Shown here piece by piece: positions 12,894-24,800 of a stretch of DNA of 64,000 bases (position 1 is the first letter of the stretch; each line of letters begins with the position of its first letter). This DNA is from Litorivicinus sp. (GTDB lineage Bacteria > Pseudomonadota > Gammaproteobacteria > Pseudomonadales > Litorivicinaceae). The notes beneath the pieces are model-generated. The model ran no database searches. It worked only from the letters and a program-made list of their open reading frames with translations, and was not told where the DNA came from. The stretch is taken from the NCBI GenBank assembly GCA_018401755.1, contig JAGYKJ010000005.1, positions 1 to 64,000 on the forward strand. Direction: 5' to 3'. The translations under genes and the position numbers were made by a program.

Positions 12894-13550
12894 TTGATCC
12901 CCTGGCTGTCTGAGCAGCCTGATCAGTTTCCATGCACGGATCAGGCCCTGACAGAGCCGAATGGATTGCTGGCAGTCGGTGGCGACCTCAGCATCGAACG
13001 TCTGATCGCTGCCTACCAACGCGGTATTTTTCCGTGGTACTCAGACGGCGAGCCGATCTTGTGGTGGTCTCCTGATCCACGACTGGTCCTCTACCCGGCC
13101 GACTTTAAGTACCGTCGTAGTCTTGCCAAATCTTGGCGTCGCCGAGGCTATCACGTCACTGTCAATCAAGCGTTTAATCAGGTCATTGCCCTGTGTGCCT
13201 CGGAACGATCGATGGCAGGAACATGGATTCATGCCGACATGCAAGCCGCCTATTGTCGGCTTTTCAAGGCAGGCTATGCGCTCAGTGTCGAAACCTGGGA
13301 TGGCTCAGAGCTTGTTGGGGGACTCTATGGAGTCAAGTTAGGGCAAGTATTATTCGGTGAGTCTATGGTGAGCGTGGCCACCGATGCCTCAAAGATCGCA
13401 CTTGCTCATCTGTGCCATCAAGCTGATCTGTATCAGATACAGATTATTGATTGCCAGATGCCAACCGCGCATTTAGCAAGCCTCGGTGCTAGGCTCATCT
13501 CCCGTTCTGCATTTTTGACAGAGGTACGCCGTTGGCATGAGCCGATTTGA
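12894..13550 (+). CDS. aat: Leucyl/phenylalanyl-tRNA-protein transferase
   Basis: Adds Leu or Phe to proteins with N-terminal Lys or Arg, making primary N-degrons for ClpS/ClpA. The N-terminal block is characteristic: FP...GLLAVGGDLS, then RGIFPWYS and PILWWSPDPR, and FGESM lies further on. Length 218 residues. The start is TTG immediately after the trxB stop; no in-frame ATG precedes the first conserved block. The last 14 bases overlap ate. Confidence 0.95.
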   Translation: MIPWLSEQPDQFPCTDQALTEPNGLLAVGGDLSIERLIAAYQRGIFPWYSDGEPILWWSPDPRLVLYPADFKYRRSLAKSWRRRGYHVTVNQAFNQVIALCASERSMAGTWIHADMQAAYCRLFKAGYALSVETWDGSELVGGLYGVKLGQVLFGESMVSVATDASKIALAHLCHQADLYQIQIIDCQMPTAHLASLGARLISRSAFLTEVRRWHEPI

Positions 13551-14253
13551 GGATTTACGATTTTTTGCGACCGCGCCACACCCTTGCAGCTATTTAGAAG
13601 GCCAAGAGGCGACAACGCTCTTTGTCGACCCCGAAATTCGTTTAAACCCGGATGATATTGCCCGGTTAACTGACTCGGGATTCCGTCGATCCGGCCGCTA
13701 CACCTACCGACCCCATTGTCAAAACTGTCAAGCGTGTATTTCAGTGCGCGTCTGTTGCGCTGAGTTCCAGCCTAAACGGCGGCAGCGCCGAACTCGGTAT
13801 GCGAATGAGGATCTGACTTTTACACTCAGCAAGCCAACCATGACGGAACGTCACTACGGACTCTATGTCGACTACATCAACGCCCGGCATCGGGATGGTG
13901 ACATGTATCCGCCGTCAATCGATCAGTACCACTCGTTTTTAGTAACCGGCGGTGAGAATGCCTTCTTTCTCGAAGCGTACTTGGATCAACGGCTGATTGC
14001 TGTCACGCACTTTGAGCGCATCACTGGTCGCGGGCTGTCCGCCATCTATACCTTTTTTGACCCCCGTCCTGAGCTACATGCGCGCAGTCTGGGCCGAATG
14101 ATGATCCTGCAACTGATTGAACAAGCGCTCCTTGAAAAGCTTGATTACCTCTACTTAGGGTATTGGATACGGGATGCGCAAAAAATGGCATATAAGACCG
14201 AATATCGGCCCCTGGAGATGTTGGTGAATGGGCGGTGGATTCGTGCGACGTAA
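13537..14253 (+). CDS. bpt: Aspartate/glutamate leucyltransferase (Bpt)
   Basis: Transfers Leu from tRNA to N-terminal Asp or Glu, the second bacterial route to ClpS-recognised N-degrons. The N-terminal Cys-rich signature [12 protein letters not shown] and the C-terminal GYWI...MAYK region mark the Ate/Bpt family. Length 238 residues. It overlaps aat by 14 bases. Both N-degron transferases, clpA and clpS lie within 5 kb of each other. Confidence 0.93.
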   Translation: MSRFEDLRFFATAPHPCSYLEGQEATTLFVDPEIRLNPDDIARLTDSGFRRSGRYTYRPHCQNCQACISVRVCCAEFQPKRRQRRTRYANEDLTFTLSKPTMTERHYGLYVDYINARHRDGDMYPPSIDQYHSFLVTGGENAFFLEAYLDQRLIAVTHFERITGRGLSAIYTFFDPRPELHARSLGRMMILQLIEQALLEKLDYLYLGYWIRDAQKMAYKTEYRPLEMLVNGRWIRAT

Positions 14254-14294
14254 GCCGGCATAATCGCCCCTTCGTTTCATCCCAAGGGAGCCAA

Positions 14295-14513
14295 ATGGCC
14301 AAAGAAGATTCAATTGAAATGGAAGGGACTATCGTCGATACCCTTCCGAACACCATGTTTCGCGTCGAACTCGACAATGGACATGTGGTGACCGCTCACA
14401 TCTCTGGCAAGATGCGTAAACACTACATTCGGATTTTAACCGGTGATCGAGTGACGGTGGAACTCACACCTTATGATCTCACCAAAGGCCGAATTACGTT
14501 TCGCGCCCGTTAA
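14295..14513 (+). CDS. infA: Translation initiation factor IF-1
   Basis: OB-fold protein of 72 residues that occupies the ribosomal A site during initiation. The sequence [18 protein letters not shown] is the canonical IF-1 start, and AAGGGAG lies upstream of the ATG at 14295. It is the last gene of the trxB-aat-bpt-infA run and is followed by a hairpin. Confidence 0.98.
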   Translation: MAKEDSIEMEGTIVDTLPNTMFRVELDNGHVVTAHISGKMRKHYIRILTGDRVTVELTPYDLTKGRITFRAR

Positions 14514-14529
14514 TATTGATCCAGTCATA

Positions 14530-14559
14530 GACCATCGCGAGCAACGACTCACGATGGTC
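14530..14559. terminator. Hairpin between convergent infA and clpA
   Basis: GACCATCG (14530-14537) pairs with CGATGGTC (14552-14559). The stem extends inward with GAG/CTC after one mismatch, leaving a 6-base loop. It lies between two convergent stop codons (14513 and 14571). There is no strong T tract on either side, so it is a likely bidirectional terminator or 3'-end stabiliser. Confidence 0.5.
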
Positions 14560-14570
14560 CATCGGACGCA

Positions 14571-16846
14571 CTATGCCGGCTGTGCACTCCGTTTTTCATG
14601 CGCAGTCATCTCAAATGCAAGCTCGCCTGCATCATCCACCGTGACATAGACACTCCCACCGTGTTGCAACTCGCCAAATAAAATCGCATCGGCAAGTGGT
14701 CGTTTGATCGCGTCCTGAATTAACCGAGCCATTGGTCGGGCACCCATGGTCTTATCGTACCCGCGCTTCGCAAGCCACTGCAGCGCCGCCTCAGAGACCT
14801 CAATGGAGACCTTACGATCATCCAACTGAGCTTGTAACTCAGCGATGAACTTGTGCACCACCTGCTCAATGACTTCTTCAGTCAAGGCTCCAAATTGGAC
14901 CACTGCATCCAGCCGATTCCTGAATTCAGGGGTAAAGAGCGTCTTGATCGCCTCCATACCATCCGTGGTTTTATCTTGCTCATTAAATCCAATGGAGCGT
15001 TTCGCCAAACTTTCAGCGCCTGCATTGGTGGTCATAATCAGAATCACATGCCGGAAATCCGCCTTGCGTCCGTTGTTATCGGTCAAGGTCCCATGGTCCA
15101 TGACCTGTAACAGCAGGTTAAATACATCCGGATGGGCCTTCTCGATCTCGTCAAGCAGTAATACGGAGTGCGGATGCTTTGTGATGGCCTCCGTTAACAA
15201 CCCTCCTTGATCAAATCCAACATACCCTGGCGGCGCACCAATCAGGCGACTGACAGTATGACGCTCCATATATTCCGACATGTCAAAGCGCACCAACTCG
15301 ATCCCGAGGGTCCTCGCCAATTGCCGACTGACTTCGGTTTTACCGACTCCGGTTGGACCTGAGAACAGGAAACATCCCACAGGCTTACCGTCTGCTTTTA
15401 AGCCGGCTCTGGATAATTTGATTGCCGAACTCATCCGCTCGATGGCTTCATTTTGCCCAAATACAGTGAGCTTCAGATCGCGATCAAGATTTGCGAGTAC
15501 TTCTGTATCACTAGCCGATACCTGTTTGGCAGGAATCCGCGCCATGGTTGCGATGACAGACTCGATTTCGGTCACACCAATCACTTTCTTGCGGCGACTG
15601 ACAGGTAACAAGCGCTGCATCGCACCAGCCTCATCAATCACATCAATGGCCTTATCTGGAAGATGCCGATCGGTAATGTACTTGGTCGATAATTCAACCG
15701 CAGAAGCAATCGCAGCCTTGGTGTAACGCAGACCGTGATGTTCTTCAAAGCGCCCTTTCAGCCCAGACAAGATCTTGATAGTGTCTTCAACCGAAGGCTC
15801 GAGGACGTCCACCTTCTGGAAACGGCGAGCCAATGCCCGATCCTTTTCAAAAATGCCTCGGAACTCTTGGAAGGTGGTTGACCCAATGCACTTGAGCTTC
15901 CCTGACGACAGCAAGGGCTTTAATAGATTTGAGGCATCCATGACTCCACCCGACGCGGCTCCGGCACCAATAATCGTATGAATCTCGTCGATGAACAAAA
16001 TGGCATGGCGATGTTTTTCGATCTCCGATAAGAGACTTTTCAACCGCTTCTCGAAATCACCCCGATACTTGGTGCCAGCTAAGAGTGCACCAAGATCCAA
16101 GGCATATACGGTCGCATCCGCGATAACTTCGGGGACCTGTGCTTCGACGATTCGATACGCCAAGCCCTCAGCAATCGCCGTCTTACCAACCCCCGCTTCG
16201 CCAACTAACAATGGATTATTTTTGCGTCGACGCGACAGGGTTTGAATGACTCGTGATAGTTCCGCATCACGACCAATCAGCGGATCGATTTGTCCAGCTT
16301 TCACAGCCTGATTCAAATTGGTACAGAAGCTATCCAAACTTGATTGCTCCTTCCCAGTATCCGCGGGTGCGTCAGTTTGTTCGGCCTCCGCGGATCCCCC
16401 TGAACCTGATCTTCAGCCTTAGCAATGCCATGGCTGATGTAATTCACGACATCGATCCGCGCGATTTCTTGATTCTTCAGGAAATATACCGCCTGCGACT
16501 CTTGCTCCGAAAAGATCGCGACCAGCACATTGGCGCCGGTGACTTCTTGTTTGCCAGAACTCTGCACATGGAATACAGCCCGCTGAAGGACCCGCTGAAA
16601 CCCCAGGGTGGGCTGCGTGTCCCGCTCCGAATCTTCGGCCAACACAGGCGTTGTCGAGTTCACAAACTGGGCAAGCTCATCCCGTAACTTGCCGATATCC
16701 GCACCACAGGCATTGAGGACTTGGATTGCAGAGGCATTATCCAAGAGCCCAAGCAACAGATGCTCGACCGTCATGTACTCATGACGAGCTTCACGTGCCT
16801 TCTTAAAGGCCGTATTCAGAGTCACTTCTAAATCACGACTCAACAT
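14571..16846 (-). CDS. clpA: ATP-dependent Clp protease ATP-binding subunit ClpA (frameshifted)
   Basis: AAA+ unfoldase that feeds N-degron and SsrA-tagged proteins to ClpP. The N domain (about 1-145) binds ClpS. Two AAA modules follow, with Walker A GEAGVGKT and GPTGVGKT, and LLLDEIEKAH in the second. The frame breaks in the linker between N domain and first AAA module at a 5-base run of C on the plus strand (16396-16400). One more base gives Q-G-G-S-A-E and joins both parts into about 758 residues, the E. coli length. The break coincides with no known programmed site. It lies downstream of clpS. Confidence 0.92.
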
Positions 16847-16858
16847 CTGCCTTGCTCC

Positions 16859-17188
16859 CTACTCTGCTCGATCCACCTGACACATCAGGGGATGGTGATT
16901 TTGCTTTGCATACTCAATGACGTGATCCGCCTTGGTCTCTGCAACATCCTTCGGAAAAATCCCACAGACTGCCGCCCCCTTGGTATGCACCTGCAGCATG
17001 ACCTGCACAGCCGTTTCCTGATCCAGGTTGAAAAAAAGTTCCAACACATGGATCACGAACTCCATTGGGGTGTAATCGTCGTTGAGCATAATGACTTTAT
17101 ATAGCGGAGGCTTAGCCAAAGCCGGCCGTGCTGTCGCTACACCATACTCGTCATCCGGATCCATTCCCGGTGTATTCGGTTCGCTCAT
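16859..17188 (-). CDS. clpS: ClpA adaptor ClpS
   Basis: N-recognin that binds N-terminal Leu, Phe, Tyr or Trp and docks on the ClpA N domain. Length 109 residues. An unstructured N-terminal tail (about 1-25) precedes the core with PLYKVIMLNDDYTPMEFV, the hydrophobic-pocket strand and acidic patch of the family. It is 12 bases upstream of clpA, so the two are probably co-transcribed. cspD, usual beside clpS, is absent. Confidence 0.97.
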   Translation of the reverse strand: MSEPNTPGMDPDDEYGVATARPALAKPPLYKVIMLNDDYTPMEFVIHVLELFFNLDQETAVQVMLQVHTKGAAVCGIFPKDVAETKADHVIEYAKQNHHPLMCQVDRAE

Positions 17189-17287
17189 ACCGTTTTAAAT
17201 TTTCCATGGGTCCCGTGTTCACTGTATGGGGGTTCATCCAGATTAGTAAAGAGGGAAATGTGGTTCGATTGCTGTGAATGGAATCCA

Positions 17288-17314
17288 TAAAAAAGGGGGC
17301 TATCGCCCCCTTTG
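17288..17314 (-). terminator. Rho-independent terminator of icd
   Basis: On the minus strand AAAGGGGGC, loop GATA and GCCCCCTTT form a 9-bp stem followed by further T. It begins about 14 bases after the icd stop codon. This is the clearest intrinsic terminator in the window. Confidence 0.9.
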
Positions 17315-17327
17315 AAGTCCGAGCCAA

Positions 17328-18584
17328 TTACATGTGCTTAATCATTTCCCGACCAAACTGCGCACTGCCCACTTCAATTGCATCATCCATCAGTCGGGCA
17401 AAGTCATAGGTGACCGTCTTCGACATGATGGCACGCTCCATCGCACTGATGAGGAGATCGGCTGCCTCGAACCATCCCAAATGACGCAGCATCATTTCTG
17501 CCGACAGAATCAACGAACCGGGGTTCACTTTGTCCTGCCCTGCATACTTGGGAGCCGTCCCATGGGTTGCTTCGAAGATCGCAACTTCGGCGCCAATATT
17601 CGCGCCAGGCGCAATGCCAATCCCACCCACCTGTGCCGCCAGGGCGTCAGAAAGATAGTCCCCGTTGAGGTTCAATGTGGCAATTGCAGAATACTCCGCC
17701 GGACGCAGAAGAATCTGCTGCAACATGGCGTCAGCGATCATGTCTTTGATGATGATCTCACGACCCGTTTTAGGATTTTTCATCACACACCAAGGACCTC
17801 CATCCAGTAGGGTCGCGCCGAACTCTTCGCGCGCCAACTCATAGCCCCACTCTTTGAATGCCCCTTCGGTAAACTTCATGATGTTGCCTTTGTGAACTAA
17901 CGTGACACTCGGCAGATCATTGTCGATCGCATATTGATAGGTCTTACGCACCAAGCGCTTGGTCCCCTCTTCGGAGACAGGCTTGATGCCAATCCCGCAT
18001 TGGTCAGGGAACCGAATCTTGGTCACGCCAAACTCGTTTTGCAAAATCGAGATCAACTTATCCGCTTCCGGTGATCCGGCGCGATACTCAATCCCCGCGT
18101 AAATGTCTTCAGAGTTCTCACGGAAGATCAACATGTTGGTCTTCTCAGGCTCCTTCAACGGACTCGGAACGCCGGCGAAATAGCGGACCGGACGCAAACA
18201 TAAATACAGATCCAGCTCTTGCCGCAAGGCGACATTCAACGAACGGATACCGCCACCCACGGGCGTGGTCAAGGGTCCCTTGATCCCCACCTTGAACTCT
18301 TTAAACGCCTCAAGGGTTTCTTGTGGCAACCACTCGTCGGCGCCATAAGTGCGGACCGACTTTTCACCACAAAACACCTCCATCCAGGAAATCTTGCGTT
18401 GGTCTCCATAGGCCTTTGCGACAGCCGCGTCGACAACTTCCAGCATCGGCGGGGTGATATCAACACCAATGCCATCGCCTTCAATGTAAGGAATAATCGG
18501 GTTATTTGGGACGTTCAGTGACAGATCCTGGTTCACAGTGATCTTTTCACCAACCGCCGGCACTTGGATGTGTTGGTAGCCCAT
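17328..18584 (-). CDS. icd: NADP-dependent isocitrate dehydrogenase
   Basis: Oxidises isocitrate to 2-oxoglutarate in the TCA cycle. Length 418 residues, close to the 416 of E. coli. The substrate and phosphorylation loop [18 protein letters not shown] contains Ser115, equivalent to E. coli Ser113, the target of AceK (gene at 24761). The start MGYQH at 18584 is preceded by AGGAGAGACGG; an upstream ATG would add 30 unrelated residues and place this site inside the gene. Transcribed alone, divergent from rluE. Confidence 0.97.
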   Translation of the reverse strand: MGYQHIQVPAVGEKITVNQDLSLNVPNNPIIPYIEGDGIGVDITPPMLEVVDAAVAKAYGDQRKISWMEVFCGEKSVRTYGADEWLPQETLEAFKEFKVGIKGPLTTPVGGGIRSLNVALRQELDLYLCLRPVRYFAGVPSPLKEPEKTNMLIFRENSEDIYAGIEYRAGSPEADKLISILQNEFGVTKIRFPDQCGIGIKPVSEEGTKRLVRKTYQYAIDNDLPSVTLVHKGNIMKFTEGAFKEWGYELAREEFGATLLDGGPWCVMKNPKTGREIIIKDMIADAMLQQILLRPAEYSAIATLNLNGDYLSDALAAQVGGIGIAPGANIGAEVAIFEATHGTAPKYAGQDKVNPGSLILSAEMMLRHLGWFEAADLLISAMERAIMSKTVTYDFARLMDDAIEVGSAQFGREMIKHM

Positions 18585-18672
18585 CCGTCTCTCCTGTGCA
18601 GTCATGGTATGTTGAGGGCGCGTAGGATAGCAGAATCTTGGGGCGAGGCCCTGTTGTGCTTTGGGATAGTTC

Positions 18673-19269
18673 ATGATTGTTATTTTTCACAAGCCCTATG
18701 GAGTGTTATGTCAGTTCACGGGCGACACACCAAATCTCAAACACTTTATTGATCTCCCGGGCGTCTATCCCGCTGGCCGTCTGGACAAGGACTCCGAAGG
18801 ATTATTGGTCTTAACTGATGATGGACGGATCCAGGATCTGATCGCGCACCCTCGGCATGGCAAACAGAAAACCTATTGGGTACAGGTTGATGGTGAGATC
18901 ACCCAGGACGCGCTTGTGGCACTCACTGCAGGGGTCAGTCTCAATGATGGACTGGCACGCGCGCTGCAGGCGGAACCCATGCTGCCCCCACAGATCACGC
19001 CTCGGGATCCGCCAATTCGGGTGCGGCAATCAATCCCAACCAGCTGGATTACCCTCACCTTGGATGAGGGCCGAAATCGCCAAGTACGGCGAATGACAGC
19101 AGCCGTGGGTTTCCCCACGCTTCGCCTCATTCGGGTGGGTGTTGGACCCTTTACCTTGGGTGACTTACCAGTCGGCAGATATCGAGTCGATACGGCTTTC
19201 CAGTTACACTCTGTCGATGACTCAGCAAAAACACACACACGTCATCGTCGGGATGTCCGGCGGGGTTGA
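18673..19269 (+). CDS. rluE: 23S rRNA pseudouridine synthase RluE
   Basis: RsuA-family enzyme that makes pseudouridine 2457 in 23S rRNA. There is no S4 domain. The catalytic motif is [10 protein letters not shown] with Asp38, and GRNRQVRRM is the family's C-terminal motif. Length 198 residues. The 3' end overlaps the first 53 bases of mnmA, so the last 15 or so residues of RluE are coded by DNA shared with the MnmA P-loop. Confidence 0.9.
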   Translation: MIVIFHKPYGVLCQFTGDTPNLKHFIDLPGVYPAGRLDKDSEGLLVLTDDGRIQDLIAHPRHGKQKTYWVQVDGEITQDALVALTAGVSLNDGLARALQAEPMLPPQITPRDPPIRVRQSIPTSWITLTLDEGRNRQVRRMTAAVGFPTLRLIRVGVGPFTLGDLPVGRYRVDTAFQLHSVDDSAKTHTRHRRDVRRG

Positions 19270-20305
19270 CTCGTCCGTCACAGCGGCGCTGTTGCTCGAC
19301 CAGGGATACCAGGTTGAAGGCCTGTTCATGAAAAACTGGGACGAGGACGATGACACTGAATACTGCACTGCAAAAGCCGATTTAGCGGACGCGCAGGCCG
19401 TTGCCGACCGCCTCGGCATTCGTCTCCATCGGGTCAATTTTGCGGCTGAATATTGGGATGATGTGTTCGCTCATTTTCTCGCCGAGATCCAAGCAGGTCG
19501 CACCCCAAATCCGGACATTCTCTGTAATCGGGAAATTAAATTTAAGGCATTCTTAGATTACGCGCGCCATCTTGGCGCGGATCTGATTGCCACCGGCCAT
19601 TATGTGCGGCGCATGGACGGCCCAAATCCACTCGCGCGCGGGTTAGATCGCAACAAAGATCAAAGTTATTTTTTATGGGCACTCTCTGCAGAACAAGTCC
19701 ATAGTGCGCTGTTTCCCGTTGGCACTCTGGAAAAACCACACGTTCGGGAGATTGCAGCCCGTCATCACTTTGCGACGGCCACGAAAAAGGATTCGACCGG
19801 AATTTGCTTCATCGGCGAGCGGCGCTTTGCAGACTTTTTGAAAACCTACGTCACTGCCTCTCCGGGGCCGATCGTGACCGAGACTGGCGATCCGATTGGC
19901 ACCCACCAAGGATTGATGTTTCATACCCTAGGGCAGCGCCAAGGACTTGGGATTGGTGGATTATCGCGTTACCCGGATGCGCCTTGGTATGTGGCGGAAA
20001 AGCAGCTTGATCGCAATGCGCTGGTGGTTGTCCAGGGGGTTGACCATCCACGTCTTTATCGTCAAGCATTGCGGGCAACTCAGGTGAATTGGATCGGCGA
20101 TGCACCTACGCTCCCTCGCAATCTGACCGCCAAGGTTCGCTACCGCGCAGCGGATGCACCCTGTCGTGTTTGCGCTGACACTTCAGGCCTGCATGTGACC
20201 TTTGAGGTACCGCAACGGGCGGTCACGCCAGGACAATCAATTGTATTTTATGACGGCGACATTTGTCTGGGTGGCGCTATTATTGAGGAAACCTTGGATG
20301 TCTAA
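19217..20305 (+). CDS. mnmA: tRNA 2-thiouridylase MnmA
   Basis: Puts sulfur on U34 of tRNA-Lys, -Glu and -Gln; it receives the sulfur from TusE. PP-loop SGGVDS (14-19), catalytic Cys103 in PDILCN and Cys196 in GICFIG are present. Length 362 residues. The ATG at 19217 gives the usual N-terminus; the frame is open further upstream but that region lies within rluE. Its last 8 bases overlap hflD. Confidence 0.96.
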   Translation: MTQQKHTHVIVGMSGGVDSSVTAALLLDQGYQVEGLFMKNWDEDDDTEYCTAKADLADAQAVADRLGIRLHRVNFAAEYWDDVFAHFLAEIQAGRTPNPDILCNREIKFKAFLDYARHLGADLIATGHYVRRMDGPNPLARGLDRNKDQSYFLWALSAEQVHSALFPVGTLEKPHVREIAARHHFATATKKDSTGICFIGERRFADFLKTYVTASPGPIVTETGDPIGTHQGLMFHTLGQRQGLGIGGLSRYPDAPWYVAEKQLDRNALVVVQGVDHPRLYRQALRATQVNWIGDAPTLPRNLTAKVRYRAADAPCRVCADTSGLHVTFEVPQRAVTPGQSIVFYDGDICLGGAIIEETLDV

Positions 20306-20915
20306 TCCCTATCGTGTCTATCCCTTGGCTGCACTTGCCATGGCCGCGCAGAACGTAGACCGGCTCGCCAATACGGGGCTGATCCCCCACGATGAGTTTG
20401 ACTGCTTAGTCAAAAGCGTGCTCACCTTTGACGCTGAAACACCCCTCGGCATTTACGGTGATGACATCGCATATCTGGCCAGCGGCGGAAAAATGCTCCG
20501 AGAAATGCTCGGCAAAGGTGGCAATCGTAAATACCCAGAGATCATTCGTTACTTCATTAGCCTGATGCAAGTTGAACGACAGTTGCATCGGCAATCGGCA
20601 CTGTTGGAACAGCTTCGCGGGCATTTGGAAGTTGCCAAGAGCAAATCCGAGCAGTTACACCCCACCCATGAATCCGTCATTGAGACCCTGAACCTCGCCT
20701 ATCAGGAGACTGTCTCTACTCTGAAATTCCGAATTATGGTGACCGGCAATCACGGCCGACACCTTCAGCAAGGCAACAATCCTGCTAAAGTACGCACGCT
20801 ACTCTTGAGCGGAGTGCGCGCGGCCATGCTCTACCGCCAGCTGGGCGGTGGCCGGCTGTCACTTTTATTCCAACGTGGTCGCGTCTTCAGTGACCTGACA
20901 GAGATGGGTTTATAA
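20298..20915 (+). CDS. hflD: HflD family lysogenisation regulator
   Basis: Peripheral-membrane helical protein, named for its effect on lambda CII in E. coli; its house-keeping role is unclear. Length 205 residues with the conserved GIYGD and IRAALLYRQLGG-like C-terminal motifs (here [12 protein letters not shown]). It overlaps the mnmA stop (ATGTCTAA) and is followed directly by purB, the same order as in E. coli. Confidence 0.93.
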   Translation: MSNPYRVYPLAALAMAAQNVDRLANTGLIPHDEFDCLVKSVLTFDAETPLGIYGDDIAYLASGGKMLREMLGKGGNRKYPEIIRYFISLMQVERQLHRQSALLEQLRGHLEVAKSKSEQLHPTHESVIETLNLAYQETVSTLKFRIMVTGNHGRHLQQGNNPAKVRTLLLSGVRAAMLYRQLGGGRLSLLFQRGRVFSDLTEMGL

Positions 20916-22288
<1,373 letters not shown>

Positions 22289-22289
<1 letters not shown>

Positions 22290-23401
22290 TGCTCGCGCAG
22301 CTGTCCAATGTCCGCCTCGGTGATGGCGAACAGCTACGCCCCTACTGGCAACGCACGCCCGTCTTATTAACGCAGGCGCTCGATCCCACCCCGTTAATCC
22401 CCTCAACAGAGACGTTGCTTGAGATCCTCAATGACACGGCGTTACCCGCGCGACTGATCACGGGCGACATGGCCGAGGGGTTTACCCTCAGTCATGGGCC
22501 CTTCGAGGGATTTCGGCCGCCGAGCTCTGGCCCATGGACCGTCTTGATCCAAGCACTTGATCAACTGTTTCCAGAATATGACGCGCTCCGGACCGCCATG
22601 GCGTGGCTGCCCGCTTGGCGTTTTGAGGACGTGATGCTGTCCTGGGCGTCACCCGGTGGCAGTGTGGGTAAACACTACGACCATTTCTCGGTCTTTTTGG
22701 TGCAGCTCAACGGGCGCCGTCAGTGGGCTGTGGGTCCGCGGGCAAACCAAGACACCCCCCTCGTCCCGAATCAACCCTTGCGATTGGTCGACCTCGCAGC
22801 CGATGACCAGGTCGTTGCCAGCCCCGGAGATGTGCTTTATCTCCCACCTGGGGTGATTCATCATGGCGTGGCAATGGATCCGGATTGTATGACCCTTTCG
22901 ATTGGGTTCCGGGCACCTGATGCCGGTGCACTGTTTGAAACACTGGTCGAGCAATTAGATGACTCAGAGACCTGGTTCCGCTTCGATGATCCTGACCGCC
23001 ATACTGAGGGGCCATCTGCCGCCATTACTGCCGAGGATTTGGTGAGAACGCGTGCACAACTACTCAATTTCCTCGACCGTCCTGGGGTCCTCGAGCGGAT
23101 CCTTGCGACACGCGTGACTGAGCCCTATCTCCACGAGGATCCAGATGTTTCCGATGATGAGATTGATCTTCAGTCCGTCAATCAATGGCGAATCGAGGCG
23201 GGAACGCGGATGGCATACACGGAGACTGGATTCGCGATTCAGGGGATTTGGTGCGATGAGCCGCCCAGCGCGAGCCTACGCCAACTGGCGGATACGCGTG
23301 AAATCACGGGCATCGAAACCAGGCATCTCTCGCCGACTGAACGGCATGGACTGATCGCCTGGGTGCAGGCAGGCTGGGTCGTGGATGCCGATCTGGATTG
23401 A
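22289..23401 (+). CDS. JmjC-type ribosomal protein hydroxylase (RoxA/YcfD-like)
   Basis: Fe(II)/2-oxoglutarate oxygenase; E. coli YcfD hydroxylates an Arg of ribosomal protein L16. The iron triad is visible as HYD (His129, Asp131) and a distal His in PPGVIHHG (about 191). The cupin core is followed by a dimerisation and winged-helix C-terminal part. Length 370 residues. The ATG overlaps the purB stop (TGATG). Placement next to purB is also seen in Pseudomonas. The target residue cannot be inferred from the sequence. Confidence 0.85.
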
Positions 23402-24800
23402 AGAAGTCCGCTGGGCCTCGCATCAAGATGTGCTGCAATCCATTCGTCACGCGGTATTTATTATCGAACAAGGCATCGATCCCGCTGACGAGTGGGATCA
23501 CCGCGATGCCACCTGTCGCCATTTTTTAGGCTATCTCGACAATACACCGGTTGGTTGCGCACGATTGCTCGATGGCCGGACGATCGGACGCATGGCTGTG
23601 CTCGACTCGGCGCGGGGCCAACATGTCGGTTCCCGCTTACTCTTAGCGTGTCTCACAGCGATTCGGGCAACCCAAGCCACAGCAGTATTGGGTGCGCAGA
23701 TCTCCGCCATGCCCTTCTACGCACTGCATGGCTTTCAGCCAGATGGGCCAATTTTTGATGATGCAGGGATCCCACACCGACGCATGACTCTCAATACCCA
23801 ATCTCCCTATCAGATCTGTCCTGTTAAACGCTCTCCAGTCTCGTTGACCGTGCAACTCAGTGGCCCCACCACAAACATCCCATTGACCTTTCAGACCGAG
23901 ACTGCGCATTGGCAATTGCGATTGCCAGCGATGGATGCCCACACAGAAAGCTGGCTAACTCCACGACTGATCTGCCTTGCGGAGTGTTTTCAGGCTAACC
24001 GGACTGACGTTATTTACGCCCGCGGGGCCGGTACAAGTGGCCTTCGATGGCTCCGCATGCTGTTAACGGGTCTCTCCAGTCAATGGCCATTGGGCTGGGC
24101 GCTCGGCCTACAAAGTCTGACCGGTCTGATCATCATAAGCTCCCTCTGGCAGCTTGATTGGCGGCGACTCCAGCAGTTCGGTGACACCAGTGTCTGGGCC
24201 GGCACCTCACTGGCCTGTGCACTGCTCTGGCACCTGTCAGCCGGCATTGAACCAGGACTGAATTTCCACCTCTTTGGTACTGGCCTCATGACGCTGATGT
24301 TCGGGTTTCGATTCATGGTATTGGGTGGTCTACTCGGCTTGGGATTTCATGTCGCAGGGGGCTGGATGAACTGGACCGAGATTCTGTGGCCAGCGCTCTT
24401 CATACTGATTATTCCAGGCGCGCTCACCCACCTGTGCTGGCGAGCCAGCCTGATCTGGTTGCCGCCCAATTTCTTTGTCTACAGTTGGGGAGTGAGTTTT
24501 GCAGGAGTATCCCTCGCCATTGCCGCAAATAGCCTCATCCTGACGCTGGTACTAAGCCTGTCAGGACTCTTTGAAACCAACTATCTTTTGCACTTTTTCT
24601 TGCCCTACAGTCTGATGCAAGTGTTTCCGGAAGGCTTGATTACGGGGATGCTGATGACTTTGCTAGTGCTCTACCAACCGACCTGGGTCACGACCTTCCA
24701 TGATCGGTTCTATCTCTCTCATCAGAGTCCTCAGGATGCACATCGCCGTCCACGGAAACGTCAAACAACAGACCAACCTGGTGGACCACCAGACGACTGA
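23385..24800 (+). CDS. Fusion of GNAT acetyltransferase and CbiM-like membrane domain
   Basis: The 471-residue protein has two recognisable parts. Residues 1-140 are a GNAT domain with an acetyl-CoA loop (RGQHVGSRLL) and FYALHGF. Residues about 215-445 carry five or six hydrophobic helices ending in FPEGLITGMLMTLLVLYQPTWV, which matches small CbiM-like ECF-transporter permeases. In Pseudomonas the corresponding genes lie side by side as separate genes (remembered context). Residues 145-215 match nothing I recognise. The protein may be a true fusion, or two genes merged by consensus indels as seen elsewhere here. The 3' end overlaps aceK by 40 bases, tail to tail. Confidence 0.7.
   Translation: MPIWIEEVRWASHQDVLQSIRHAVFIIEQGIDPADEWDHRDATCRHFLGYLDNTPVGCARLLDGRTIGRMAVLDSARGQHVGSRLLLACLTAIRATQATAVLGAQISAMPFYALHGFQPDGPIFDDAGIPHRRMTLNTQSPYQICPVKRSPVSLTVQLSGPTTNIPLTFQTETAHWQLRLPAMDAHTESWLTPRLICLAECFQANRTDVIYARGAGTSGLRWLRMLLTGLSSQWPLGWALGLQSLTGLIIISSLWQLDWRRLQQFGDTSVWAGTSLACALLWHLSAGIEPGLNFHLFGTGLMTLMFGFRFMVLGGLLGLGFHVAGGWMNWTEILWPALFILIIPGALTHLCWRASLIWLPPNFFVYSWGVSFAGVSLAIAANSLILTLVLSLSGLFETNYLLHFFLPYSLMQVFPEGLITGMLMTLLVLYQPTWVTTFHDRFYLSHQSPQDAHRRPRKRQTTDQPGGPPDD

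Noticed and set aside
16396-16400. Programmed frameshifting in clpA (and at the other broken genes)
   Set aside because: The breaks occur at unrelated short runs, both +1 and -1, in genes not known to use recoding; error is simpler.
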